DNA from: Enterobacteriaceae bacterium 4M9
GTDB lineage: Bacteria; Pseudomonadota; Gammaproteobacteria; Enterobacterales; Enterobacteriaceae
Length of the DNA stretch: 64,000 bases
Assembly: GCA_010092695.1 (NCBI GenBank)
Contig: JAADJJ010000001.1
Location: 2,480,001 to 2,544,000 of the forward strand
Direction of reading: 5' to 3'
The notes beneath the pieces were generated by a model. The model was not told the DNA's origin. It did no database searches and saw only the letters and a program-made list of their open reading frames with translations. The translations under genes were made by a program, and so were the position numbers. Positions 27,299 through 37,297 of this stretch are shown here, piece after piece (the first letter of the stretch is position 1; each line of letters begins with the position of its first letter).

Positions 27299-27823
27299 TC
27301 ACGCGTAGGTGATGGTGAAGTTTGCAGTTGCTTCAACACTACCGACGGTGACGGCGTCAGAAACAGAAATCATGTCTGCCATAAACGGCAGGACATTGCT
27401 TTCGGCTTGTAACGCGACAGGTTTAGACGCTGTACCTATAGAAAGTACTGAACCATCGTTGTCCATAATGTATACGCCAACGCCACTTGCTGTACCGGTT
27501 GACGTCAGCGCGTTGTACGTCGCATTTTGAACACCACTAAAGGTAATTGCTGCGGTAGCCGATTTACCGTCACACTGTTCCAGAACCAGTTCAAAGGGAG
27601 TCAGGTTTTGTGCTTTGGTACCGGCTTTGGCGCCAAAGGCACTCACCTTGACCTGCCCCAGATCCACGGTCTGGTTTGCGGTATCAGTAGAAACGACGCA
27701 CGCGGCATCAACGACTTTACCAACAAAATTAATTGTTCCACCATTAACGGCAGCAGCGTTAGCTACAGTGGTGAAACCCATGGTCAGTGCTGCGATGGTG
27801 CTGATAAAAAAAGTCTTTTTCAT
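27299..27823 (-). CDS. Type 1-like major fimbrial subunit
   Basis: A 174-residue pilin. The signal peptide is MKKTFFISTIAALTMGFTTVANA; the mature protein has NGGTINFVGKVVDAACVVS and a second Cys in LEQCDG, and ends VEATANFTITYA. The start is ATG 27823 with AAGGA upstream; the open frame reaching to 27907 lacks a signal peptide at its start. It is the first structural gene of the operon. Confidence 0.93.
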   Translation of the reverse strand: MKKTFFISTIAALTMGFTTVANAAAVNGGTINFVGKVVDAACVVSTDTANQTVDLGQVKVSAFGAKAGTKAQNLTPFELVLEQCDGKSATAAITFSGVQNATYNALTSTGTASGVGVYIMDNDGSVLSIGTASKPVALQAESNVLPFMADMISVSDAVTVGSVEATANFTITYA

Positions 27824-27985
27824 AGTATATTCCTTCATTTGTAATGATTTCTTCCAATGGGTAAAAATAAACTGCTCAGGTAATGTGTTTTTTTGTGTGC
27901 CCTCCACTTTTGATAAAACATGCCGTTGAAAAAAATAATTTTTCAGTAATTAATCGCACTGTAAAAAGACATCGGCAAAAAAGTA

Positions 27986-28540
27986 TTAGAGTTGTGTAAA
28001 CCAGGCTCTTATTGAAAGTAAGTCGCGGCAAATAAACACCCCGGTGCTGTTGCAATTTATTAGCCCGAAATCACAAAAAAGCTTCCTTTTTAATCTGTAC
28101 AGGTATTCAGTTGGTAGACGTTGTCTGGATGCGTACGTTGTTATGGTCATGCCGCGGCACAGTGAATTAATCAAATCCACCTCTCTCATTGACGTCACCT
28201 CCTGAACTATATGTGCGCTTGCGGATATATTCAGTAAATGTTGTAGTTCCTCAATGGAGATCTTTTTTGAAACAATTGCCGGATATCTCATGGTTTCTGA
28301 ATGAACGACAGGCAGAGCGAGTAGTACTATTATTTTCATATAGCGCATGAACGCTTGTTTAAAGAGTCTGTTGCGTTTTTCATGGTTATGAATAGCAATG
28401 ACAATAACGTCCCGTTTCGTGGGGGTTAGCTCATTATAATGATTCGCGTTAATGAAAAATTTATTCTGTGGTGCGTTACAAAGAGCATGCTTTAAACCTT
28501 CCAGAAAAAACATATCATCTGAGATAAAATAATAACTCAT
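27986..28540 (-). CDS. LuxR-type helix-turn-helix regulator of the fimbrial operon
   Basis: A 184-residue protein. The C-terminal third (about 115-165) fits a LuxR-like helix-turn-helix: SMREVDLINSLCRGMTITTY followed by a recognition helix LPTEYLYRLKRKLFCDFGL. The N-terminus (YYFISDDMFFLEGL) resembles a receiver-like fold without the phosphoacceptor Asp. Its position, in the same direction as and 162 bp upstream of the pilin gene, is that of small fimbrial regulators such as FimW. It is preceded by a long AT-rich region. Confidence 0.72.
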   Translation of the reverse strand: MSYYFISDDMFFLEGLKHALCNAPQNKFFINANHYNELTPTKRDVIVIAIHNHEKRNRLFKQAFMRYMKIIVLLALPVVHSETMRYPAIVSKKISIEELQHLLNISASAHIVQEVTSMREVDLINSLCRGMTITTYASRQRLPTEYLYRLKRKLFCDFGLINCNSTGVFICRDLLSIRAWFTQL

Positions 28541-29293
28541 CAGCCTCCCTGGTTTTTACTCAGCAATATGAAGTGATTGTGCTCTCGTTATTCATTTCAT
28601 TCTTGCTTGAGATGATTCTAGAGTTATTAATAATATTCGGTCTAATCATTTTTATTAATTGTTTTAAAAAAACATATCTAAAAATCAGGTAATGCCTGCT
28701 TTGTTTGTTTTTTGATTAGTTTAAGAATGCTAAATCATATGGTAGATTGTCGTTATCGTCATTCGATTGTCTTTGATACTTTTTTAACACATACATAAAG
28801 CACGTATTAACAATATTGTCGATATTGCCAGCAAATCCATAAAAAAGTGGTGTTAAAATCATCATTATAAATCTGAATTTACAAAACCATTCATTGTGTG
28901 TTTTTTATTTGCCTTAAAAGCCATTATTTTATTGTGGCTTTATTTAGGGGGTATCTAAGAAGGTGCTTAAGTTTAGGTGCAAAATTCCTGGTTGAAAAAA
29001 TGCGGCTAATTCACAGCATTGATGGTTTGAAAATAAAAAATTGATGTAGAGCATATTTCACCATGCGCGCTATTTTATTGTGGATTGATCTATGTCAAAC
29101 CCTGTCCTGGGTCATCAGCCATATAAGGGAAAAGTGGACGTTGACGGGAGTTGAGCTCTGCCTAAACCTCTTTTCAGCTCTGTTCGGGAGGCCTGAGCTG
29201 TCATCGTTTCAGTTGTCGCTGCGTCACCAGAATTAACATGAAGAACAAGTACCAATGTTCCATGCGGTATGCCTGCGTAACGCTACTTATTCG
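28541..29293. other. 750-bp AT-rich control region upstream of the fimbrial operon
   Basis: No gene recognised. The left half is strongly AT-rich with several A and T tracts, as in H-NS-silenced fimbrial promoters. No inverted repeats of fimS type were seen at its ends, so there is no sign of phase inversion. Confidence 0.5.
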
Positions 29294-30184
29294 TCAGCGC
29301 ACGCGCCCTTTTGCCCAGTAGGCCATAAAGTTAAATACGTCAGGATCCACGCCGCACTGAGCGGTCAAATACCGGCGTAGCTGCTTCACTACGGTAGATT
29401 CCGCAGCCACCCAGCCATAAAACTCACTATTGTCGCTAACCGCCTTATGCCAGAGATGTTCGCCTTCTATCTGCGTCAGAACGGTTTTATGGTGACAGTT
29501 TTGCGGCAACACTGCGTGTTGTTTGACTGCTTCAATCAGATATTCGCCGTGTGCCAGCCCGAAAGGCTGGCGCGGGAGCCAGAATATCTCTGCAAATGTG
29601 AAATGACTTAAATCGAGACAGTCGCCCTGCTCAGGAACTTCCAGGAACACTTGCACTTTTGGTGGCGTTGTCTGTAGCGCCAGAAGTTCAAGAATACCGC
29701 GTGCTGCGGGTAGTGCCGTCTCATCAGCAATAATCAGCGCGTGTTGTAAGCCCGCTGGCGCTGACCATTCGTAACCACCGCTCAGCCCTGGATAAGCGGC
29801 GTCAGGTGCCACAATCTGAAGCGCATCACCGGGCTGTGCGTGGATAGCCCAGGCCGAGGCCGGGCCTTTGGTTCCGTGATTGACAAACTCCACTGTCAGC
29901 TCATGTCGGGTTGGACTGCAGTGTCGCAAAGTGTAGGTACGCACAATCGGGCGCCTGGGTTTCGGTATTTCCTGTAAAAGCCGGGACCAGTGCCCTTCTG
30001 TGGGCAGCCCTGGCGGCGTACCATCCTCGGAAGGAAACAGTATTTTTATCCGTTGATCCGGTGCCTCGCGTTTCATCTGTGCCACCTCCGGTCCGCTAAA
30101 AACCAGACTCAACAGCGATGGTGACACATAATTTTTGCGCAACAGTCGGACGTTGAACAAACGGTAAGGCTGAATATCAGACAT
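29294..30184 (-). CDS. Siderophore-interacting protein (NADPH/FAD ferric-siderophore reductase)
   Basis: A 296-residue SIP/ViuB-family flavoprotein. The FAD-binding site is marked by RTYTLRHCSP (R-x-Y-T/S) and the NADPH domain by LIIADETALPAARG; the C-terminus FNFMAYWAKGRVR is typical. These enzymes reduce siderophore-bound Fe(III) in the cytosol to release iron. GGAGA precedes the ATG. It lies 14 bp after the shiF-like gene on the same strand, next to the aerobactin operon, so it likely frees iron from imported ferric aerobactin. Confidence 0.92.
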   Translation of the reverse strand: MSDIQPYRLFNVRLLRKNYVSPSLLSLVFSGPEVAQMKREAPDQRIKILFPSEDGTPPGLPTEGHWSRLLQEIPKPRRPIVRTYTLRHCSPTRHELTVEFVNHGTKGPASAWAIHAQPGDALQIVAPDAAYPGLSGGYEWSAPAGLQHALIIADETALPAARGILELLALQTTPPKVQVFLEVPEQGDCLDLSHFTFAEIFWLPRQPFGLAHGEYLIEAVKQHAVLPQNCHHKTVLTQIEGEHLWHKAVSDNSEFYGWVAAESTVVKQLRRYLTAQCGVDPDVFNFMAYWAKGRVR

Positions 30185-30198
30185 AACTCTCCCGGTGC

Positions 30199-31371
30199 TT
30201 AACGTGTGCTGCGGCTAAATCCAATAACGCCAGATGCTGCGGTAAATAACACGGTGGCTGCCAGGGCCACCATAATGAAACCTGTTTCAATGCCGGTTTT
30301 CGCTATCCAGGGTACCAGTAAGGCACACAGCCCGTAGCCAAGCGTGTGACTGGTTGCCACCCAACCGGCGCTGGAACCATCGGCAAGTTTGTCGTTTAAC
30401 AGCAGCTGGTAGGCGGGTGTTGCCAGCGCAGCGCCGAACGACAACACCGCGCAGCCGAGATAAAAGAGCCACAACTGGACGGATATCATCATCGCCAGGC
30501 CAGACATCATCAGCACGCCAGCGCTGATAAGCAGCGTCATGGGTGTGAGAAGCTGTGGGCGCAGTACCGCAAACTGGGCAATCAGCGACGCTATCGCCGC
30601 CAGGCTCAATAGCCAGGCGACCTGATGGCTGATAGCCGCAGTGTTTGTTGAGAACTGTCTGGCCAGCGCAGGAGAAAGCCCAAGTTGCATCAGGCTGACT
30701 GCCGCAGAGAGCAGCAGTGCGCAAAAAAGATACGGCAGGCAGGCGAGCTTCAGGCGGGCGTTGTTGCGCTCGGGCAGCGGTTGCGCGGGTGTACCGGGTA
30801 ATCGCAGCAGCACAATCAACGCCAGCAACGGCGAAATCATGAGCAATCCCATCGGTGCCAGAGGATGAATCATCAGCATCCCGGCGGCACACAATGGCCC
30901 AAGTAGCCGCCCGCAACTCAGTCCAGAGCTAATGGTAGCCAGTGCAGACATACGCTGCCCTTCCCCTGCTCTTTGCAGCGCCCATGTCTGGCAGGCTGGC
31001 ACCATCGCTGACACGGTCAACCCATAAATAATGCGCGCAATAATAAGTATCCCCAGCCCCACAACGCCGGTGACCAGTTGTGTTATCAGTAACGCGCTCC
31101 CCAATCCTAATAGCGCGAAGCTGCTGGCGTAACCCAGCAGTGCCCACAGCACCACGGGTTTACTCCCTCTGCGTGTAATCTGCTTGCCCCACCATGGGGA
31201 AGACGGCAGGAATAACATGGAGCCGAGGGTCAGCAGCGCCGCCCAAACCGAGAGACTGAGATGAGTCTGGGCCACCAGCACCGGAATGGAGACCAGCAAG
31301 CCATTTTGACCGACGCCGAGCAACCCGGCACTGAGCGCCAGCGGCCAGCAAGCTAATGATTTTTTCGGCAT
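30199..31371 (-). CDS. shiF: MFS transporter ShiF-like, aerobactin locus
   Basis: A 12-helix major facilitator of about 390 residues, with LALSAGLLGVGQNGLLVSIPVLV at the N-terminus, which aligns with ShiF of other aerobactin loci. ShiF sits divergent from iucA and is thought to export aerobactin. The start is uncertain: ATG 31371 fits the family N-terminus, while GTG 31395 gives eight more residues; neither has a strong ribosome binding site. It shares the Fur-box promoter region with iucA. Confidence 0.88.
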   Translation of the reverse strand: MPKKSLACWPLALSAGLLGVGQNGLLVSIPVLVAQTHLSLSVWAALLTLGSMLFLPSSPWWGKQITRRGSKPVVLWALLGYASSFALLGLGSALLITQLVTGVVGLGILIIARIIYGLTVSAMVPACQTWALQRAGEGQRMSALATISSGLSCGRLLGPLCAAGMLMIHPLAPMGLLMISPLLALIVLLRLPGTPAQPLPERNNARLKLACLPYLFCALLLSAAVSLMQLGLSPALARQFSTNTAAISHQVAWLLSLAAIASLIAQFAVLRPQLLTPMTLLISAGVLMMSGLAMMISVQLWLFYLGCAVLSFGAALATPAYQLLLNDKLADGSSAGWVATSHTLGYGLCALLVPWIAKTGIETGFIMVALAATVLFTAASGVIGFSRSTR

Positions 31372-31465
31372 TACTGCGATGTCGTGAGCGACCACAATGT
31401 TTCAATCCCGTAAATAAAGTGCAAGTATTGTAAAATAATTTTTACCAATATTAGCAATAGTTGTT

Positions 31466-31484
31466 GATAATGAGAAATGTTATC
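31466..31484. promoter_or_regulatory. Fur box between shiF and iucA
   Basis: The 19 bases match 15 of 19 positions of the consensus Fur box, including GATAATGA at one end and TTATC at the other. A second, overlapping partial match runs on to about 31503 in the reverse direction. It sits 39 bp before the iucA start and serves both divergent units, as in known aerobactin operons. Confidence 0.8.
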
Positions 31485-31522
31485 GGCAGAATTCTCGTTA
31501 TCATATCGAGTGGAAACTATTG

Positions 31523-33250
31523 ATGATGACGTTGCCAAATGCAGTTCCGAACTGGGATGTGGCTGCCCAGTGCTTTTTGAACTCCCTGGTTCGTGAAACC
31601 AAAGACTGGCAGTTGACCCAGGACCAGCCAGCAGAGCTGATCATTCCCCTGGATGAAAAGCAGGCCATTTACTTTAATGTTTCTTATGTATCTTCTACGC
31701 AGCATCACCGTTATACCTTCCCGGCGTATTTAATGGCTCATGGCACGAAACAGGCCATTGATTTCACCACCTTCTCCCGTCTGATTATCAAAAAACTGCA
31801 ACAGCAGCATTCGCTGACTGACCGCGGTTGTGATGTGTTCTACCAGCGTGTAATGGAGAGCCATCGTTACACGCAGCAGGCTATCGAGGCCCGCCATGAC
31901 TGGGCAAAGCTGCGCGATAAGCCGCTCAACTTTGCTGAGGCTGAGCAGGCGCTGCTGGTGGGCCATGCCTTTCACCCGGCACCGAAATCTCATGAACCGT
32001 TTACAGCACAGGAGGCCGAGCGCTATCTGCCCGATTTTGCGCCCCGTTTCCCGCTGCGTTGGTTCGCTGTTGATAAATCGCAGATTGCCGGTGACAGCCT
32101 GCATCTCAACCTGCAACAGAGACTGACGCGTTTTGTCGCAGAGAATGCAGCAGAGCTGCTTAATGAGTTGAGCGACACACAATGGTTATTCCCGTTGCAT
32201 CCCTGGCAGGCGGAGTATTTGTTGCAGCAGGATGGGTGCCAGCAACTCCAGAAAAATGGACTGCTCCGAGACCTGGGTGAAGCCGGTGCGCCCTGGTTAC
32301 CGACCACCTCGTCGCGTTCACTCTACTGCGCCACCAGCCGCGACATGATCAAGTTCTCCCTGAGCGTGCGTCTGACCAACTCTCTGCGCACCCTGTCTGT
32401 CAAAGAAGTAAAACGCGGGATGCGGCTGGCGCATCTGGCACAAACTGAAGTCTGGCAGACGTTACAGACCCGTTTCCCCACTTTCCGGGTGATGCAGGAA
32501 GACGGCTGGGCTGGCCTGAAAGATCTTCAGGGCAACATCATGGAAGAAAGCCTGTTTGTGCTGCGCGAGAACCTGCTTTTTGAGCAGCCGCACAGCCAGA
32601 CCAACGTGCTGGTCTCCCTTACGCAGTCGGCGGCAGACGGTGGCGACTCGCTGCTGGTAAGCGCCGTTAAACGCCTGAGCAAGCGCCTTCATATCACCCA
32701 TCAGCAGGCGGCTCATGCCTGGGTGGAGGCCTACTGCCAGCAGGTGCTCAAGCCGCTTTTCACCATAGAAGCCGATTACGGCCTGGTGCTACTGGCCCAC
32801 CAGCAAAACATTCTGGTGGAAATGCAGCAGGATTTGCCCGTTGGCCTTATCTACCGCGACTGCCAGGGCAGCGCATTTATGCCCCATGCGCAGGGCTGGC
32901 TGGACACCATTGGCGAGGCGCAGGCAGAAAACGTCTTCACGCGCGAACAGTTGCTGCGCTATTTCCCTTATTACCTGCTGGTTAACTCCACGTTTGCCGT
33001 CACTGCGGCACTGGGTGCCGCCGGGCTGGACAGTGAAACCAACCTGATGGCGCTGGTGGGCAATCAGCTCAACGCGTTGCGTAAAGACGTTACCCATAAA
33101 ACCTGTCTCGACTATGTGCTGGACAGCCCGCACTGGAACGTAAAGGGCAACTTCTTCTGTTATCTGCACGACCACAACGAGAACACCATTGTGGACCCTG
33201 CGGTTATCTACTTCGATTTTGTAAACCCGCTGCTGGCCCAGGAGGACTGA
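31523..33250 (+). CDS. iucA: Aerobactin synthetase subunit IucA
   Basis: A 575-residue NRPS-independent siderophore (NIS) synthetase. IucA joins acetyl-hydroxylysine to citrate using ATP. Family motifs: GHAFHPAPKSHEPF, WLFPLHPWQAEYLL, LPTTSSRSLYCATS, SVRLTNSLRTL, HQQNILVEMQ and the C-terminal DHNENTIVDPAVIY. ATG 31523 is chosen; TTG 31520 and ATG 31526 are alternatives. It ends one base before the iucB start. Confidence 0.97.
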   Translation: MMTLPNAVPNWDVAAQCFLNSLVRETKDWQLTQDQPAELIIPLDEKQAIYFNVSYVSSTQHHRYTFPAYLMAHGTKQAIDFTTFSRLIIKKLQQQHSLTDRGCDVFYQRVMESHRYTQQAIEARHDWAKLRDKPLNFAEAEQALLVGHAFHPAPKSHEPFTAQEAERYLPDFAPRFPLRWFAVDKSQIAGDSLHLNLQQRLTRFVAENAAELLNELSDTQWLFPLHPWQAEYLLQQDGCQQLQKNGLLRDLGEAGAPWLPTTSSRSLYCATSRDMIKFSLSVRLTNSLRTLSVKEVKRGMRLAHLAQTEVWQTLQTRFPTFRVMQEDGWAGLKDLQGNIMEESLFVLRENLLFEQPHSQTNVLVSLTQSAADGGDSLLVSAVKRLSKRLHITHQQAAHAWVEAYCQQVLKPLFTIEADYGLVLLAHQQNILVEMQQDLPVGLIYRDCQGSAFMPHAQGWLDTIGEAQAENVFTREQLLRYFPYYLLVNSTFAVTAALGAAGLDSETNLMALVGNQLNALRKDVTHKTCLDYVLDSPHWNVKGNFFCYLHDHNENTIVDPAVIYFDFVNPLLAQED

Positions 33251-34198
33251 ATGGCTGAGGCAATGATTGTTCACTGCGGGCGCGGCCTGCGTTGTGAAAA
33301 GCTCGGCAAGGGGCTGAGTCTGGAATGGGGACAGGACAACAGCGCGGTGCTGCGCTGGCCTGGCCCGCTCACAGCAGGCTGGCTGCGTGACGCACTGGAC
33401 CAGCTGTTTATCGCTGCCCCGCAGATTACGGCAGTGGTATTACCTTACGCCGAATGGCGTGAAGAGCCGCAGGCCCAGTCTCTTTTTGGCCTGTTGCACA
33501 GCGATATTGTTTACCGGGAGGCCTTCTGGCAGCTACCGCTTTGGCTGAGCCAGCCCGCGAACTGCGCCTCGGGTGAGATGATTTTTGACCCTGAGCGTGA
33601 GATTTATTTCCCGCAACGCCCTGCCCGTCCTGATGGCGAGGTCTATCGCCGTTACGACACGCGCGTGCGCAAAACACTGAGCTTTCGCGTGGCTAACCCG
33701 GCGCAGGATGCAGAGCGCTTCACCCGCTGGATGAACGACCCGCGAGTTGATTATTTCTGGGAGCAAAGCGGCTCGCTGGAGACACAGACCGCCTATCTGG
33801 CGCGCCAGCTGAATGATAAACATGCTTTTGCACTGATTGGCTGTTTTGACGACAACCCGTTTGGTTATTTTGAAATCTACTGGGCCGCAGAAGACCGCAT
33901 TGGCCGTCATTACTGCTGGCAGCCCTACGACCGCGGCCTGCACCTGCTGGTGGGTGAGCAGGAATGGCGCGGCGCTCACTACGTACAAAGCTGGCTGCGT
34001 GGGCTGACGCATTACCTGTTGCTTGATGAGTCGCGTACGCAGCGCATCGTGCTGGAGCCGCGTGCCGATAATCACCGTCTGTTCCGCCACCTGGAGCCTG
34101 CGGGCTACCACACGCGCAAAGAGTTCGATTTTCCGCATAAACGTTCTCGGCTGGTGATGACACATCGCCATCGCTTCTTCACGGAGACAGGCCTGTGA
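33251..34198 (+). CDS. iucB: N6-hydroxylysine O-acetyltransferase IucB
   Basis: A 315-residue GNAT-fold acetyltransferase that transfers acetyl from acetyl-CoA to N6-hydroxylysine. The catalytic part is at residues 140-310 (FTRWMNDPRVDYFWEQSG, then FGYFEIYWAAEDRIG, and RIVLEPRADNHRLFRHL). GGAGG at the end of iucA is its ribosome binding site and the ATG follows the iucA stop directly. Confidence 0.97.
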   Translation: MAEAMIVHCGRGLRCEKLGKGLSLEWGQDNSAVLRWPGPLTAGWLRDALDQLFIAAPQITAVVLPYAEWREEPQAQSLFGLLHSDIVYREAFWQLPLWLSQPANCASGEMIFDPEREIYFPQRPARPDGEVYRRYDTRVRKTLSFRVANPAQDAERFTRWMNDPRVDYFWEQSGSLETQTAYLARQLNDKHAFALIGCFDDNPFGYFEIYWAAEDRIGRHYCWQPYDRGLHLLVGEQEWRGAHYVQSWLRGLTHYLLLDESRTQRIVLEPRADNHRLFRHLEPAGYHTRKEFDFPHKRSRLVMTHRHRFFTETGL

Positions 34199-35931
34199 TG
34201 AGTGATAAGGACTGGGACGAGGTGAACCGTAAGCTGGTCGCCAAAATGCTGGCTGAGCTTGAGTACGAACAGGTGTTTAAAGCCGAATCTCATCAGCAAG
34301 GCCATTACTGCATTAGCCTGCCGGGCGCAGAGTGGCACTTTGAGGCCACGCGCGGTATCTGGGGCTGGCTTTGGATTGATGCAAAGACGCTGCGCTGTGC
34401 AAGCGAACCGGTTATGGCGCAAACCCTGCTCATGCAGTTACAGCCGGTGCTGGGAATGAGCGATGCCACTGTAGCTGAACATATGCAGGATCTCTACGCC
34501 ACGCTCAAGGGCGACCTGCGGCTTTTGAATGCCCGGCGCGGCATGAGTGCCAGTGACCTGATAAATCTCGACGCAGACTGTTTGCAGTGCCTGCTAAGTG
34601 GTCATCCTAAATTTGTGTTTAACAAAGGCCGTCGCGGTTGGGGTCAGCAGGCGCTGGAATGTTACGCGCCAGAGTACGGCAATACCTTTCGCCTGCACTG
34701 GCTGGCGGTAAAACGCGAGCACATGGTCTGGCGCTGTGACAGCACGCTCGATATTGGGCAGCTACTGAGCAGTGCAATGGACCCGCAGGAGCTCGCCCGC
34801 TTCTGGCAAGACTGGCAGGCACGAGGGCTGGATGAGCAGTGGTTACCGCTGCCGGTGCACCCGTGGCAATGGCAGCAGAAAATTGCCCTCGATTTTGTTG
34901 CTGAGCTTGCCGAAGGGAAAATGGTGTCTCTGGGTGAATATGGCGACCAGTGGCTTGCCCAGCAGTCGCTGCGCACGCTCACAAATGCCAGTCGCCAGGG
35001 CGGGCTTGATATCAAACTGCCGCTGACTATCTATAACACTTCCTGCTATCGCGGTATTCCGGGCAAGTACATTGCCGCGGGTCCGCTGGCTTCACGCTGG
35101 TTGCAACAGGTTTTCGCCACCGACAAAACACTGGTACAAACCGGAGCCGTTATTCTCGGCGAGCCTGCGGCAGGCTATGTATCGCACCACGGTTATGGCG
35201 CGCTTTCCCAGGCACCCTATCGTTACCAGGAAATGCTCGGCGTTATCTGGCGCGAAAACCCGAGCCGCTGGCTCACCCGCGATGAAACGCCGATTCTGAT
35301 GGCAACGCTGATGGAATGTGACGAAAACCAGCAACCGTTAATCTGCGCCTATATCGCCCGCTCCGGCCTTGATGCACAGACCTGGCTCAGCCAGCTGTTT
35401 CGCGTGGTTGTGGTGCCGCTTTATCACCTGCTGTGCCGCTATGGCGTGGCGCTTATCGCCCACGGGCAAAACATCACGCTTGCCATGAAAGACGGCGTGC
35501 CACAGCGCGTGCTGCTTAAAGATTTCCAGGGTGATATGCGGCTGGTTGAGGATGCGTTCCCTGAGCTTGAGTCTTTGCCCCAGGAAGTGCGCGATGTTAC
35601 TGCCCGCCTGAGTGCAGACTATTTAATTCATGATTTGCAGACCGGCCACTTTGTTACGGTGCTGCGCTTTGTTTCGCCGCTCATGGTGCGCGCAGGCGTA
35701 CCGGAGAGACGCTTTTATCAACTGCTGGCAGCAGTGTTGAGTGATTACATGCAGGACCATCCAGAAATGTCGGCGCGCTTTGCGCTTTTCTCACTCTTCA
35801 AGCCACAAATCATTCGCGTTGTGCTGAACCCGGTAAAACTGACCTGGCCCGAGCAGGACGGCGGCAGCCGCATGCTGCCAGATTACCGTGAGGATCTGCA
35901 AAACCCGCTGTGGCTGGTAACCGGAAACTGA
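34198..35931 (+). CDS. iucC: Aerobactin synthetase subunit IucC
   Basis: A 577-residue NIS synthetase, paralogous to IucA, that adds the second acetyl-hydroxylysine to complete aerobactin. Motifs: SGHPKFVFNKGRRGWG, LPVHPWQWQQKI, NTSCYRGIPGKYIAAGPLAS, HGQNITLAMKDG and DFQGDMRLV. The ATG at 34198 overlaps the iucB stop (TGATG) and gives the family N-terminus MSDKDWD; a GTG one codon earlier is possible but unlikely. Confidence 0.97.
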   Translation: MSDKDWDEVNRKLVAKMLAELEYEQVFKAESHQQGHYCISLPGAEWHFEATRGIWGWLWIDAKTLRCASEPVMAQTLLMQLQPVLGMSDATVAEHMQDLYATLKGDLRLLNARRGMSASDLINLDADCLQCLLSGHPKFVFNKGRRGWGQQALECYAPEYGNTFRLHWLAVKREHMVWRCDSTLDIGQLLSSAMDPQELARFWQDWQARGLDEQWLPLPVHPWQWQQKIALDFVAELAEGKMVSLGEYGDQWLAQQSLRTLTNASRQGGLDIKLPLTIYNTSCYRGIPGKYIAAGPLASRWLQQVFATDKTLVQTGAVILGEPAAGYVSHHGYGALSQAPYRYQEMLGVIWRENPSRWLTRDETPILMATLMECDENQQPLICAYIARSGLDAQTWLSQLFRVVVVPLYHLLCRYGVALIAHGQNITLAMKDGVPQRVLLKDFQGDMRLVEDAFPELESLPQEVRDVTARLSADYLIHDLQTGHFVTVLRFVSPLMVRAGVPERRFYQLLAAVLSDYMQDHPEMSARFALFSLFKPQIIRVVLNPVKLTWPEQDGGSRMLPDYREDLQNPLWLVTGN

Positions 35932-35934
35932 ATC

Positions 35935-37272
35935 ATGACAAACACTGTTGATTTTATTGGCGTAGGCATTGGTCCGTTTAACCTGAGTGTTGCAGCGCTC
36001 TCGCATGAAATTGAAGGTTTCAGTAGCCGCTTTTTTGATGCCCGCGCCCAGTTTGCCTGGCATCCTGGTATGCTGGTGCCGGATTGCCATATGCAGACCA
36101 TGTTCCTTAAAGATCTGGTCAGCGCCGTGGCCCCCACCAGTCCCTATAGTTTTATTAACTACCTCGTAAAACGTAAGAAGTTTTACCGTTTTCTCACGGC
36201 CGAGCTACGTACCGTATCGCGCGATGAATTTTCAGACTACCTGCACTGGGCAGCAGAGGGCATGGACAATCTGCGTTTTAATCAGCCGGTGGAGAGCATC
36301 AGCTTTGACGACAGGCGCCAGCTTTTTATGGTGCAAACCAGCCGTGAACAAACTTTTGCCCGCAACATTTGCCTGGGTATCGGTAAGCAACCGTATCTGC
36401 CACCGTGCGTGAAAACCACCACGCCAGGCTGCTTTCACGCCAGCGAAATGAGCCTGCGCCAGCCAAACCTGCGCGGTAAGCGGGTCACGGTTGTGGGCGG
36501 TGGGCAAAGTGGCGCGGATGTGTTCCTGAACGCGCTGCGCGGTGCCTGGGGCGAAGTTGCTGAGATTAACTGGGTCTCCCGGCGCAATAACTTCAACGCG
36601 CTGGATGAAGCCGCCTTTGCCAACGAGTACTTCACGCCAGAGTACGTCTCAGGTTTTGTGGGCCTGAGTGACGCTGCGCGCCAGACCATGCTCAATGAGC
36701 AGAAGATGACCTCTGACGGCATCACGGCGGACTCTCTGCTGGCCATTTACCGGGAACTGTATCATCGCTTCGAGGTGCTGGGGCTGCCGCGCAACGCTCG
36801 CCTGCTGCCGAGCCGGTCGGTGACAGCGCTGGAAAGCCGTGGTCAAGGCTGGCAGCTACTGCTGGAGCATCAGCTCGATAAGGGGTATGACGCGCTGGAC
36901 AGCGATGTGGTTATTTTTGCGACCGGCTATCGTCCGGTTCTGCCACCCATGCTGGCGCCACTAATGTCGCGCATTAGCCTGCGTGATGAGTGTCATTTCA
37001 ACGTGCGCGATGACTTCACGCTGGAGTGGAATGGCCCAAAAGAGAACAACCTCTTTGCCGTTAACGCCAGTATGCAGACCCACGGTATTGCCGAACCGCA
37101 GCTTAGCCTGATGGTCTGGCGCTCTGCCCGTATTCTTAATCGCGCATCAGGGCGTGATGTCTTCGATCTCAGTACACCGCCTGCTCTCATCCAGTGGCGC
37201 AGCGGTAGCCGGGAAAAACCGCAGCTCAACGCTGCTCCCTCAACAACGCACTACTCCACCTATTTGGGCTGA
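35935..37272 (+). CDS. iucD: L-lysine N6-monooxygenase IucD
   Basis: A 445-residue FAD- and NADPH-dependent hydroxylase, first step of aerobactin synthesis. The FAD site is DFIGVGIGPFNLSVAAL (residues 5-21), the NADPH site VTVVGGGQSGADVFLNAL near 184-201, and the FATGY motif VVIFATGYRPVLPP near 322. CCGGA lies before the ATG, three bases after the iucC stop. Confidence 0.97.
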   Translation: MTNTVDFIGVGIGPFNLSVAALSHEIEGFSSRFFDARAQFAWHPGMLVPDCHMQTMFLKDLVSAVAPTSPYSFINYLVKRKKFYRFLTAELRTVSRDEFSDYLHWAAEGMDNLRFNQPVESISFDDRRQLFMVQTSREQTFARNICLGIGKQPYLPPCVKTTTPGCFHASEMSLRQPNLRGKRVTVVGGGQSGADVFLNALRGAWGEVAEINWVSRRNNFNALDEAAFANEYFTPEYVSGFVGLSDAARQTMLNEQKMTSDGITADSLLAIYRELYHRFEVLGLPRNARLLPSRSVTALESRGQGWQLLLEHQLDKGYDALDSDVVIFATGYRPVLPPMLAPLMSRISLRDECHFNVRDDFTLEWNGPKENNLFAVNASMQTHGIAEPQLSLMVWRSARILNRASGRDVFDLSTPPALIQWRSGSREKPQLNAAPSTTHYSTYLG

Positions 37273-37297
37273 TGGTTGTTAGCCCCGTGAAGGAATG

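Noticed and set aside
29092..29154. Short plus-strand frame starting MSNPVLGHQPYKGK.
   Set aside because: Only 20 codons, no ribosome binding site and no recognised family.
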